Shown here piece after piece: positions 46,759-54,622 of a DNA stretch of 64,000 nt (positions are counted from its first letter, which is position 1; the number at the start of each line of letters is the position of its first letter). Location of the stretch: assembly GCA_963772375.1 (NCBI GenBank), contig CAVYXG010000005.1:1364001-1428000 (forward strand). The letters are read 5' to 3'. Both the position numbers and the translations under genes were made by a program. The stretch comes from DATBHM01 sp963772375. GTDB lineage: Bacteria > Actinomycetota > UBA4738 > JACQTL01. The notes under the pieces were generated by a model, which had not been told where the DNA came from, made no database searches, and was given only the letters and a program-made list of their open reading frames with translations.

Positions 46759-48936
46759 CTAGCACTTCTTGGCGGAGTCGCCCGGGTCGACGGTGCAGGT
46801 GTTGTGCCCGCGGCCACCGTTCACGACGTCGCCCCCCGAGCCGTCCTGCGTGTTCATCGAGTCGTCGCCCGCCCCGCCCAGCAGGTGGTCGGTCCCCGAC
46901 GTGTCGGTCAGGGTGTCGTTGCCGGCCAGCCCGTAGAGCGTGTCGCTGCCGCCCAGCCCGTCGATGTGGTCGTCGCCGCCCAGCCCGCAGATGACGTCCG
47001 GCCCGGGGGTTCCGTTCAGCGTGTCCGGCCCCGACGTGCCGACGAAGGTGCAGCCGCGGCCGTTCGGGGACACGGTGATGTTGTCGGTGTGGGAGTCGTT
47101 CGACGGGTTGGTGTCGCCGGGATCCTGGGTGACGGACGCCATGTTGTCGAACGACCCGGCCCGCTTGGGCCGGACCACGAGCTGGTACGTGGCCGAAGCC
47201 GACGCCGCGACGTTCGCCCAGCTGCACGAGACGGTGCCGCCGGATCCGACGGCCGGCGTGGTGCAGGAGTCGGCCGCGGTGCCCGAGATCAGGCTCAGCG
47301 AGACGAACGTGAACGAGGCCGGGAGCGGGTCGGCCAGGACGACCGTCGTGGCGGCCCCGGTTCCCGTGTTCGATAGCGTGAGGGTCTTGGTGAGGAGCCT
47401 GTTCACCTCGACCGGCTCCGGCGCGTGGCTCACGCCGACGCCGAGGTCCGGCGTTCCACCGGTAGTGAAGTCGAGGCACCAGCCGTTCGCGATCGAGCCG
47501 CCGGTCCCCAGCGCGTCGTCGATCACGTACAGGGCCCACGTGCCGTTGGGGTTCGTGGTGTCGAACGTCGAGAGCGCCGTGGCCCCGCTCGGGCTCGGCG
47601 CCGGCGACGGGAACGAGTCCGCCGGCGTGTAGTCCGTCGGCTGTGCCGTGGCGGGCGAGGTCCCCCAGCCGCCGGTGTCGGGCAACTGCGCTCCCGCGGC
47701 ATCGTCGAACGTCACGTCGAAGTTCGACACGGGGGTCGACCCTCCCGCGTCGGACAGGACGATGAGGTTCGCGCCCGTGGGTCCGACCAGCATCGCGTCG
47801 ATGTCGTCCGGGTTGGCGTGGGTCACGCCCTTCAGATCCAGGTTCACGTCCGTGATGGTCCCCGTGAGGCTGCTGACGAACACCCGGGAGGGGTAGGGCG
47901 TGGCGGGTTGGTTCGCCTGCGACGCCGAGTTGATCGCGACGTTCCCCGGATTGCAGAACTGGTTGCCGTTCACGGTCGTGTGGTTGTTCACGACCTGCGT
48001 GATGCTGCCGTTGCTCGGGGCGAAGTTCGCCGTGCCGTTGTAGAGGGCCTGGACGGTGTGCGTGCCCTCGGCGAGGGCATTGGTGGTGAAGGAGGCCGTC
48101 CCGCTGCTCACCGGGTTCCCCGCGGAGGCGGTCGTGCCGTCCACCTTGAAGTCGACCGTTCCCTCGTTGACGGCGGAGGTGCTGCTCACCGTGGCCGTGA
48201 ACGTCACGCTGTCGCCCGTGAACGACGGGTTCGCGCCGGATGACACGACCGTGGTGGTGGCCGCCGCCGCCGCCGTGGTGACGTTCAGGCACCACCCTCC
48301 CGCGATGGATCCGGCCCCGCCACCGAGCGAGTCGTCGACGATCCACAGGTTCCAGGTCCCGTTCGGGGCCCCGCCGTCGAAGGTCGACAGCGCGGTCGCG
48401 GACGAGGGCGACGGCGCCGGCGACGGGAAGGCCTCGTCCGCGGTGGCGTCGTAGTCGACCGGCTTGGAGGTCGCCGGCGAGGACGGCCACGCCGTGGAGT
48501 CGGGCAGCATGGAGGCCGCCGCGTCATCGAGGGTCAGGTTGTAGCTGCTCACGGCGTTCAGGCCGCCGGAGTCGGAGAGCACCAGGAGGTTCCCCCCGCC
48601 CGGCGCCTGGAGGATGACGTCGAGGTCGTCGGTGCGTCCCTCGTTGATGCCGTTCAGGTTCAGCGTCACGTCGGAGATCGTGCCGGACAGCCCCGAGACG
48701 GTGAGCGTGGAGGGGGAGGGGGTCGCCGCGTTCGGCGGCTGTGCGACCACGCGGTCGTTCAGTGTGATCGACCCCGTGTTGCAGAACGCGGTGGCCGCGG
48801 ACGCCACCCCCGCCGTCGCGGCGAGGACGACCGGGACCAGGGCCGCGACGACCACCATCGAGGCGAAACCGCTCACCGCACGCCGGCGGGCTCGTCCGCC
48901 GGTCCCGGCGGATCGGTCACGGAACGGTCGGTGCAT
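46759..48936 (-). CDS. Secreted surface protein: two P domains, Ig-like, DUF11 and calcium-repeat tail
   Basis: The protein has 725 residues; GGGGAGG precedes ATG 48936. A signal peptide (about residues 1-48, ending ASAATA) is followed by two proprotein-convertase P-like domains, each with NGTWxLWIxDD or NGTWALYVIDD and a GGW or NGW CLxxT end. An Ig-like repeat (about residues 200-290) lies between them. A DUF11 module (KTLTLSNTGTGAATTVVLADP) and RTX-type calcium repeats (GGDDHIDGLGGSDTLYGLAG) follow, ending with paired Cys. This is a secreted, calcium-stabilised adhesin-like protein. It is the last gene of the Nif11-to-collar operon. Confidence 0.88.
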   Translation of the reverse strand: MHRPFRDRSAGTGGRARRRAVSGFASMVVVAALVPVVLAATAGVASAATAFCNTGSITLNDRVVAQPPNAATPSPSTLTVSGLSGTISDVTLNLNGINEGRTDDLDVILQAPGGGNLLVLSDSGGLNAVSSYNLTLDDAAASMLPDSTAWPSSPATSKPVDYDATADEAFPSPAPSPSSATALSTFDGGAPNGTWNLWIVDDSLGGGAGSIAGGWCLNVTTAAAAATTTVVSSGANPSFTGDSVTFTATVSSTSAVNEGTVDFKVDGTTASAGNPVSSGTASFTTNALAEGTHTVQALYNGTANFAPSNGSITQVVNNHTTVNGNQFCNPGNVAINSASQANQPATPYPSRVFVSSLTGTITDVNLDLKGVTHANPDDIDAMLVGPTGANLIVLSDAGGSTPVSNFDVTFDDAAGAQLPDTGGWGTSPATAQPTDYTPADSFPSPAPSPSGATALSTFDTTNPNGTWALYVIDDALGTGGSIANGWCLDFTTGGTPDLGVGVSHAPEPVEVNRLLTKTLTLSNTGTGAATTVVLADPLPASFTFVSLSLISGTAADSCTTPAVGSGGTVSCSWANVAASASATYQLVVRPKRAGSFDNMASVTQDPGDTNPSNDSHTDNITVSPNGRGCTFVGTSGPDTLNGTPGPDVICGLGGDDHIDGLGGSDTLYGLAGNDTLTDTSGTDHLLGGAGDDSMNTQDGSGGDVVNGGRGHNTCTVDPGDSAKKC

Positions 48937-49010
48937 GGTTCCTCCCCTTGTCGTCACGGAGGGATCGCGCCTCGGTGTCGCTCGTCGGCAGCCCCGCGAT
49001 CCGTCCACGG

Positions 49011-49310
49011 TCAGTTGAAGATCGCCTCGTACAGCAGCCCGTCCTCCCGATCCCTCCCCACGGGGACGATCAAAAGCTCGACCGCCGGGAGCCGCGGGTG
49101 CTCGATCCCGAACACGCCCTGCCCGAGCGACGGGTCCCGGGGCCCGACGAGCAGGACGGAGAACGCCTCGGACCGGTCCCAGCCCGGCCCCCGGGCGTCG
49201 ACGGATCTCACCGTGAGCATCACCCGGAGACCGTCCGGCCCCAGCACACCGACCTCGTCCCCGACGCACGCCTCGAAGTCCGACGGGCCGAGGTCCGCGA
49301 GGTCGCTCAT
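49011..49310 (-). CDS. DUF6916-like small protein
   Basis: The protein has 99 residues. It starts LADLGPSDFEACVGDEVGVL and ends LLIVPVGRDREDGLLYEAIFN, with VLLVGPRDPSLGQGVFGIEHP in the middle. From memory, this pattern belongs to the DUF6916 family, commonly encoded beside tail-collar proteins. It overlaps the upstream GNAT gene by four bases. No signal peptide is visible, unlike the relative at 50336-50788. The role is unknown. Confidence 0.7.
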   Translation of the reverse strand: MSDLADLGPSDFEACVGDEVGVLGPDGLRVMLTVRSVDARGPGWDRSEAFSVLLVGPRDPSLGQGVFGIEHPRLPAVELLIVPVGRDREDGLLYEAIFN

Positions 49311-49792
49311 ACGGGTCGTTCCATCGACCGGTACACGCCGTCGTCCGCGACCTCGACGAATCCCAGCCGCTCGTACAGCGAACGGGCGCGGTTGTCCCGC
49401 TCGACGTGGATTCGCACCGGCCGGCCGGTCCTGGCACCCTCCGCCACGAGATCGGTCACCAGGCCATTCCCGATGCCCCGACCCCGGAAATCGGGCAGCA
49501 GCGCGACGTCCACGACGCGGATCTCCGTCTTGTCGCGGTGGACGTACAGGCGTCCGACCGGCCGATCACCGACCATGACGATCGATCGCTCCGCCTCGGG
49601 GAAGGCCGCCGCGTAGTGTCGGTCCTGGAACTCGTATTGCATGCCGACGAACGCGTCGATCTCCGGCCGGCTCCAGCCGGTGCGGGCGAGCTCCTCGCTG
49701 CGGGTCGAGGCGTACACCTCGACGAGGAACTCCCGGTCGCCGGGCGCGGCCGGCCGGAGGGTTGCGGACCGGTGGGGGGACTCGACCGTCAC
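49307..49792 (-). CDS. GNAT family N-acetyltransferase
   Basis: The protein has 161 residues from GTG 49792, ten bases after GAGGA. The GNAT fold shows LRPAAPGDREFLVEVYASTR, VVDVALLPDFRGRGIGNGLV with the acetyl-CoA loop, and VERDNRARSLYERLGFVEV. It lies between the collar protein (5 bases) and the DUF6916-like gene (overlap), so it may acetylate a product of this operon. That link is inferred from position. Confidence 0.88.
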   Translation of the reverse strand: MTVESPHRSATLRPAAPGDREFLVEVYASTRSEELARTGWSRPEIDAFVGMQYEFQDRHYAAAFPEAERSIVMVGDRPVGRLYVHRDKTEIRVVDVALLPDFRGRGIGNGLVTDLVAEGARTGRPVRIHVERDNRARSLYERLGFVEVADDGVYRSMERPV

Positions 49793-49797
49793 CGGGC

Positions 49798-50310
49798 TCA
49801 GTTCCTCGACGGGAAGATGCCCTGGAGCGCGATGCAGTAGTTGAGGGTCAGAAACGGCTGGACGATCGTGTGGGGCTGGTTGCCGCCCGTCGCGCCGACC
49901 GCCTGTCCGCTCATGGTCGTGCTCGGTGTGGAGGTGTAGCCGCCCGACGGGATCACCGCCGGCACGTTCCCGCCCGGGGCCGCATCGGTGGCATCGTTGT
50001 TCGAGGCATTGAGGACGTGGGTGTGTTGGGGCATCTGGGTGTTCAGCAGGGTCACGTTCTCCACGCCGCCGACCTCGCCGAGGTCGTACTGACTGAGGCC
50101 GGGGCCCTGCCCGGAGCTGACCGCGAGCCGGCCCCGGAGGTCGGGCAGGGCGAAGGTCGTCTGGCCGTTGCCGCCGTACGTCGTTCCCAACAGCGAGAAC
50201 AAGGCCGTGTTCTGCGCGATCGACAGGATCTGGCCGTTGCAGAAGGCCCAGCCCCGCGGCGCGAAATTGTACGGGAACAGACGGATCTCCCCGAGGAACG
50301 GCTCGCTCAT
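49798..50310 (-). CDS. Phage-tail-collar domain protein (MdpB-like)
   Basis: The protein has 170 residues; AAAGGAG precedes ATG 50310. Features are LGEIRLFPYNFAPRGWAFCNGQ, FSLLGTTYGGNGQTTFALPDLRGR, MPQHTHVL and a C-terminal QPFLTLNYCIALQGIFPSRN. This is the single-domain collar protein of the microcystin-dependent (MdpB) type. It is not part of a prophage here: no other phage genes are near. Its neighbours are hydroxylase, sulfotransferase and DUF6916 genes. It probably forms a trimeric surface or secreted protein. Confidence 0.86.
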   Translation of the reverse strand: MSEPFLGEIRLFPYNFAPRGWAFCNGQILSIAQNTALFSLLGTTYGGNGQTTFALPDLRGRLAVSSGQGPGLSQYDLGEVGGVENVTLLNTQMPQHTHVLNASNNDATDAAPGGNVPAVIPSGGYTSTPSTTMSGQAVGATGGNQPHTIVQPFLTLNYCIALQGIFPSRN

Positions 50311-50335
50311 GGTCCGTGCTCCTTTCGTGTCGAGC

Positions 50336-50788
50336 TCAGGCTCGGTTGACGATGATCTGGTACCGGCGGGCCCTGACGCCGCGGTCGACGGGGACCACGA
50401 GGAGCCGGACGGTTCCGATGGCCCGGTGGTGGAGGTCGTAGGTGCCCTGTTCCCATGCGGTCGACCGGTTGCCGCGCAGGAGCAGGGAGAACTGTCCTTC
50501 GGACGACGCCCCGGCGCCCGGCAGGGCGGCGACGTGCTCCAGGACCAGGGGCTGGGATGCCGCGCCCTTCAGCAGGCGGAACTTCGACCCGACCAGTGGC
50601 GCGAACGCCGATCGTCGCAGCGCCGCCACGGCCCTGTTCACGGCCGCGCTCCCTGCGGCGCCCATCGCACCCGTCCGGGCCGCGCCCCCGGTCGCACCGA
50701 ACGCGCGGTTCGCCCCGGCGAGCACCGTCGCGGCACCGGCCGCGCCGGTCGCCGCGAGGAACGCCCGCCGCGAATATCGTGTGGTCAT
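50336..50788 (-). CDS. Tat-exported DUF6916-like protein
   Basis: The protein has 150 residues; GAGGAGG precedes ATG 50788, which overlaps the upstream gene (ATGA). A twin-arginine signal (YSRRAFLAATGAAGAATVLAG) ends near AFGA. The mature domain has FAPLVGSKFRLL, FSLLLRGNRSTAWEQGTYDL and VRLLVVPVDRGVRARRYQIIV, similar to DUF6916 proteins. Tat export suggests it folds before secretion. It is placed between the hydroxylase and collar genes. Confidence 0.75.
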   Translation of the reverse strand: MTTRYSRRAFLAATGAAGAATVLAGANRAFGATGGAARTGAMGAAGSAAVNRAVAALRRSAFAPLVGSKFRLLKGAASQPLVLEHVAALPGAGASSEGQFSLLLRGNRSTAWEQGTYDLHHRAIGTVRLLVVPVDRGVRARRYQIIVNRA

Positions 50789-51399
50789 CCGTCCTCCTCG
50801 GTGGCAGCGGTCGACGCGCCGACCCCGACGGCCGGGCGCGCGCCCTCCTCCAGCATCCCCGTCAACCATTCGTTCACCGTGCAGTCGACCACGAGGTTGA
50901 CGCGCGGTTCGGTGCCTCGGTTGGTCACGGCATGGGTCTTCGTGAAGTCCATGTACCAGCACTCGCCCGGCGCCATGTCGACGAGCGTCCCGTCGTGCAG
51001 GAACTCAACCCCCGGGTCCGTCGTGATCGGGACGTGGAGGCGGACCTCCCCGTCGCCGAACGACAGCCGGTAGTCGTCATGGGGCCTGATCGCGGACCCG
51101 GCCCCGAGACGGAGCAGCCGGGCGGACTGGAGCGGGCACTCCAGTCGGCGGAGCGCCGCCTCGACGTTCGGGCACCGCGCGAGGTGCTCGGTGTCGGCGA
51201 ACTCGTCCGTCCGCGAGGGATCCGGATAGATCGCGATCGTCCCGCCGACGGCGCGGAGCGCCACCCCACTCCACTCGCCGTCGTAGATGCGGGTGTTGAA
51301 GTGGGGGATCCAGGCGTCCTCGGGGAGCGCCCCGAGGTCGGCGGCCAGCGCCCCGGCGTCGAAGCGGAGGGGCAGGAGCACCCGGTCGGGGATCGTCAC
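50785..51399 (-). CDS. Aspartyl/asparaginyl beta-hydroxylase-like dioxygenase
   Basis: The protein has 204 residues from GTG 51399, overlapping the sulfotransferase stop (GTGA). Motifs are IRPHDDYRLSFGDGEVRLHV, the pair of His in RLHVPI and KTHAVTNRG, and the 2-oxoglutarate-binding Arg in EPRVNLVVD. This is the aspartyl hydroxylase fold, which uses iron and 2-oxoglutarate. It would hydroxylate Asp or Asn in a protein made by the same operon, possibly the collar protein or the Nif11-like protein. The target is inferred. Confidence 0.85.
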   Translation of the reverse strand: MTIPDRVLLPLRFDAGALAADLGALPEDAWIPHFNTRIYDGEWSGVALRAVGGTIAIYPDPSRTDEFADTEHLARCPNVEAALRRLECPLQSARLLRLGAGSAIRPHDDYRLSFGDGEVRLHVPITTDPGVEFLHDGTLVDMAPGECWYMDFTKTHAVTNRGTEPRVNLVVDCTVNEWLTGMLEEGARPAVGVGASTAATEEDG

Positions 51400-52358
51400 G
51401 AGGCGCGCCCCGCGACGGTCCGCAGGCGCGCGGACGTTGACGCCAGATGTTCCTCGGCAGCACGCCGGATCCGTTCGTCCACCGCGCCGTCGCCGGCGGC
51501 ATGGCCGCGGCGGAACGGCAGCGCGGGCGTCTTCGCGTCGGAGCGGGCCCGCTCGAGCATCCGGCGGCGTTCGGGGGGCGGGCACGGGATGCCGAACCAC
51601 GGCGCAATCGCGTCGGGCACGGCATGAGGCAGGCACGAGTGGTCGACGAACAGGCCTCCCTCGTCGGCAGCGTCGATCGCCGCCTCGCAGACCCGCGCGA
51701 GGATGCGGGCGCAGAGCTCCTCGGGCGGCATGGACACGGCACGCTCCGCGGAGATGCCGGTCAACGACTCCGGCATCGCTCCCGGGACGAGGTACGACCC
51801 GCGTTGCCGCAGCTGCGACGAGAGGACCCGCACCGGGTCGCGGAACAGGAAGACCCAGGGCACGTCCGGGAACGCCGCGCGGATCCCCGGCAGGTGGAAC
51901 ACGGCCCAGGCATCGAGCTTGACCACGAGGTGCCGCTGGCCGGGCGTCCGGCGCTGTCCGAGCGCCGCCACCATGCCTCGAAGGACGTCGGGGTCGGCGC
52001 CGAGCACCGCGTCGAGCGGCGCCGCCTCCGACACGACGATCGTGTCGTCCCGCGCCGCGAGCATCTGCGCCGCCAGCGTCGAGCCGCACCGTGACATGTG
52101 GAACACGAACCCCGAGGGCTCGACCGAATCCATGGTCCCGGCCACCCGAGCGAGGTCCTCGAGCGCCGTCTCGCGGGCGAACAGCAGCCGGAACGGGTTC
52201 CGCATGGTGCGCTCCATGGTCTGTTCGAAGAACGGGTCGCCGAACCCGATGCCCGCCGTGTACCGCCACTCCACGAGGGGTCCCTCGTCCCGGGAGCGCA
52301 CGGCGAACGGCGTCCAGCCGGCGAGGTCCAGGGCGGTCACACCCATCGCTCCACCCAT
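51396..52358 (-). CDS. Sulfotransferase-family protein
   Basis: The protein has 320 residues from ATG 52358 (ATG 52346 possible). The 5'-phosphosulfate loop is FHMSRCGSTLAAQMLAAR and the 3'-phosphate motif is PWVFLFRDPVRVLSSQLRQRG. This matches the bacterial sulfotransferase superfamily that uses PAPS, although some members have other roles. It overlaps the Nif11-like gene upstream by 22 bases and the hydroxylase downstream by 4. A protein or peptide substrate from the same operon is the simplest reading. Confidence 0.82.
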   Translation of the reverse strand: MGGAMGVTALDLAGWTPFAVRSRDEGPLVEWRYTAGIGFGDPFFEQTMERTMRNPFRLLFARETALEDLARVAGTMDSVEPSGFVFHMSRCGSTLAAQMLAARDDTIVVSEAAPLDAVLGADPDVLRGMVAALGQRRTPGQRHLVVKLDAWAVFHLPGIRAAFPDVPWVFLFRDPVRVLSSQLRQRGSYLVPGAMPESLTGISAERAVSMPPEELCARILARVCEAAIDAADEGGLFVDHSCLPHAVPDAIAPWFGIPCPPPERRRMLERARSDAKTPALPFRRGHAAGDGAVDERIRRAAEEHLASTSARLRTVAGRAS

Positions 52359-52690
52359 CGACGCCTCGCGTCCGACAACAGCGCCTCGACCCGCTCGGAC
52401 GGGAGGTCCAGACCGTGACGGGCCGCGAGGGCCGCGACCGCGGCGCAGAACTCCCCGCGGTCCTCGACGGCGAGGAGCAGGTCCCTGACGCGCCCGTCAC
52501 CGAACACGATCGGCGTGAGCCGTTCGAGAGCCTCCGAATCCAGATCGAACCGGCCCGAGTCGGGCGCCCCCAACCGATTCGGGCGGCCAATGGGGGCGGG
52601 GGTGGCCGGGCCGATCGGCATCGACGTGAAACCAAGCGCCTGGGGGGACGGCGAGGGCATGGGCGGCTTTCGGTCGGGAGGACGAATCAT
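52337..52690 (-). CDS. Nif11-domain-like protein, first gene of the modification operon
   Basis: The protein has 117 residues from ATG 52690 (ATG 52660 possible). The N-terminal about 45 residues are Pro-rich and disordered. The C-terminal part (ALERLTPIVFGDGRVRDLLL, AALAARHGLDLPSERVEALL, DARRRWVERWV) fits the Nif11-like helical domain found in leader peptides and in accessory proteins of peptide-modification clusters. It ends at the domain, without a core peptide, so a carrier or binding role is more likely than a precursor. Confidence 0.6.
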   Translation of the reverse strand: MIRPPDRKPPMPSPSPQALGFTSMPIGPATPAPIGRPNRLGAPDSGRFDLDSEALERLTPIVFGDGRVRDLLLAVEDRGEFCAAVAALAARHGLDLPSERVEALLSDARRRWVERWV

Positions 52691-52739
52691 GCCGCCCGGT
52701 GATACCCGGGTCAATGGTTCGACCACTGTTTCCCACCGA

Positions 52740-52797
52740 ATCCGTCTGGGCGCGCGATGGAAGTCGCGAGGCGGTGTAATCTTGTAATCAGACGGAT
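52740..52797. promoter_or_regulatory. Divergent control region with inverted repeat and TGTAATC direct repeat
   Basis: ATCCGTCT (52740-52747) and AGACGGAT (52790-52797) form a perfect 8-base inverted repeat. Between them lies the tandem TGTAATCTTGTAATCA (52775-52790), an AT-rich block that could supply a -10 (TAATCT) for the plus-strand gene. The region separates the minus-strand operon from the plus-strand hypothetical gene and is a plausible shared operator. Confidence 0.4.
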
Positions 52798-52821
52798 CCA
52801 CGGCGAGATGGGAGGTTCGCA

Positions 52822-53346
52822 ATGACTGAACACGACGACACGTTGAGCGGCTGGTTCGCCGGGAGGCTCCCCACAGGGTGGTTCACCGGCGCGCCTGAGG
52901 TCACGTTCGACCGCGACGAGATCTTCGTGGTCGGGACCCTCGCGGACGTCGAGGCCAGCGAGGACGCCAGCGAGGAGACGAAGGAGGGCGCCAGGGAGGG
53001 CCGGGTGCGGCAGTTCCGCGAGGACACGCGCGAGCAGCGGATGCGGATCGCCCGCGAGGCCGAACGTCGGTACGGACGGAAGGTTGCGTGGGGCGTCGAG
53101 ATCGGCGGGGACCGCCGGCTCTTCACCACGATGTCGGTGCCGGTGATGACGCGGCTGCGGATGCGGGAGCGCGAGGTGCTGGACACGCTGGTCGACGCCG
53201 GCGTCGCCCGCAGCCGGAGCCACGCCCTCGCGTGGTGCGTCGCGCTGGTCGCGGACAAGCAGGGGGAGTGGCTGTCGAACCTCCAGGAGGCGCTGGTCGC
53301 CGTCCAGAAGGTCCGCGCCGAGGGCCCGGACGCCGGTTCGTCGTAG
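52822..53346 (+). CDS. Conserved hypothetical protein with ribbon-helix-helix-like C-terminus
   Basis: The protein has 174 residues; GGGAGG lies six bases before ATG 52822. It has GWFAGRLPTGWFTGAPEVTF, a central charged helix (REQRMRIAREAERRYGRKVA), and a C-terminal region with MREREVLDTLVDAGVARSRS and HALAWCVALVADKQGEWLSN. The last part resembles small DNA-binding dimers. I recall similar proteins in many actinobacteria without a defined function. Being divergent from the eight-gene operon across a repeat-rich control region, it could act as its regulator. Confidence 0.65.
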   Translation: MTEHDDTLSGWFAGRLPTGWFTGAPEVTFDRDEIFVVGTLADVEASEDASEETKEGAREGRVRQFREDTREQRMRIAREAERRYGRKVAWGVEIGGDRRLFTTMSVPVMTRLRMREREVLDTLVDAGVARSRSHALAWCVALVADKQGEWLSNLQEALVAVQKVRAEGPDAGSS

Positions 53347-53397
53347 GGTGGGCGCTGGCGCCCGTCCAGCGACCGATCGCAACAGGAGCCGGCAAGC

Positions 53398-54270
53398 ATG
53401 GAGATCGGACTGCAGGTCCCGTCGTTCACGTGGGGCGAAGACGCCGAGATCGGGCCGACGCTCGGCCGCATCGGCGAGACCGCCGACCGCAGCGGGTTCC
53501 ACTCGCTGTGGCTGATGGACCACTTCTTCCAGATCCCTGGCGTGGGCGACCATCGTCAGCCGATGCTCGAGGCGTACACGGCGCTCGGGTTCCTGGCGGC
53601 CCGGACGGAGCGACTCGGCCTCGGGACGCTCGTCACCGGCGTGACCTACCGGTACCCGGGCCTGCTCGCCAAGACCGTGACGACGCTCGACGTGCTGTCC
53701 GGCGGGCGGGCCTGGCTCGGGGTCGGCGCCGCGTGGAACCAGCACGAGCACGAGGGGCTCGGGGTGCCGTTCCCGCCTGTCGGGGAGCGGTTCGAGCAGC
53801 TCGAGGACGCCCTGCGCATCGCACTGCAGATGTGGAGCGAGGACGAGGGGCCGTTCGAAGGCAGCCGGTTCCACCTGTCCGAGACGGTGAACCGGCCGCA
53901 GGCGCTCCAGCGGCCGCGTCCGGGGATCCTGATCGGTGGGAGTGGCGAGCGGGTCACGTTGAAGCTGGTCGCCAGGTACGCGGACGCGTGCAACCTGTTC
54001 GGCGACGCGACGACGGTGCGTCACAAGCTCGGCGTCCTGCGGGAGCACTGCGAACGCGAGGGCCGCGACTACGACGCCATCTGGAAGACCGTCTACTACC
54101 GTCTCGACCCTGGGCGCGACGGCGTGCGGGTTCCCCAGATGCTCGACGAGTTGGGCGCGCTCGCCGGGGCCGGCGCCCAGGCCGCGATCGGGGGCTGCCG
54201 GGGCGTGCAGTACCTGGAGCCGCTCGAGATCGTCGGCCGCGAGGTCATCCCGAAGGTCGCCAGCCTGTAG
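53398..54270 (+). CDS. LLM-class flavin/F420-dependent oxidoreductase
   Basis: The protein has 290 residues. The luciferase-like barrel begins MEIGLQVPSFTWGEDAEIGP and has SLWLMDHFFQIPG, LGTLVTGVTYRYPGLLAKTV, LGVGAAWNQHEHEGLG and RPGILIGGSGERVTLKL. These match the F420-type subgroup common in actinobacteria, which reduces or oxidises small molecules with cofactor F420. The substrate is unknown. It is 51 bases after the hypothetical gene and may be cotranscribed with it. Confidence 0.86.
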   Translation: MEIGLQVPSFTWGEDAEIGPTLGRIGETADRSGFHSLWLMDHFFQIPGVGDHRQPMLEAYTALGFLAARTERLGLGTLVTGVTYRYPGLLAKTVTTLDVLSGGRAWLGVGAAWNQHEHEGLGVPFPPVGERFEQLEDALRIALQMWSEDEGPFEGSRFHLSETVNRPQALQRPRPGILIGGSGERVTLKLVARYADACNLFGDATTVRHKLGVLREHCEREGRDYDAIWKTVYYRLDPGRDGVRVPQMLDELGALAGAGAQAAIGGCRGVQYLEPLEIVGREVIPKVASL

Positions 54271-54279
54271 GCCGCCGGC

Positions 54280-54471
54280 TCATTCCGGGAGCCCGAGCCG
54301 GCGCGCCTCCTCCGGGCTCACGATCTCCACGGCGCTCGAGTCGCTGAACAGCAGCGGCGGCACCGTGGCGGCCGTCCACTGCCCCGAGGCGTCGAGGAAC
54401 CCCGCCGACGGCACGGGCCGCGAATGGTCGATCCGCCGGTACTCGGGACCCGACGCGGAACACGACGACAC
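54280..54471 (-). CDS. Putative small protein of unknown function
   Basis: A 63-residue frame from GTG 54471 contains RPVPSAGFLDASGQWTAATV, SSAVEIVSPEEARRLGLPE at the end. The sequence looks protein-like, unlike the other frames here. The GTG has no clear ribosome-binding site, and the frame is open further upstream, so the start is uncertain. It converges on the LLM gene with a 9-base gap. Confidence 0.35.
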   Translation of the reverse strand: MSSCSASGPEYRRIDHSRPVPSAGFLDASGQWTAATVPPLLFSDSSAVEIVSPEEARRLGLPE

Positions 54472-54622
54472 CGCCGGCCGACGGCCGGTCTTCCTCGGGC
54501 ACCCGCGACCCCCCTCGTCTCGACGGCGGACGCCCACGTATTCGCGGCCGGACGGCGGCCGGATCACCCGGATTCCCCCGAATCGGTGGCGGGAGGGCCG
54601 CGGCCCGTGAATACTGGTGGTC

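Noticed and set aside
49798..50310. Prophage remnant suggested by the tail-collar protein
   Set aside because: No integrase, capsid or lysis genes are present; the neighbours are modification enzymes and a surface protein.
52337..52690. Nif11-type RiPP precursor peptide
   Set aside because: The Nif11-like domain is C-terminal and no Cys/Ser/Thr-rich core follows it, so a precursor role is not supported.
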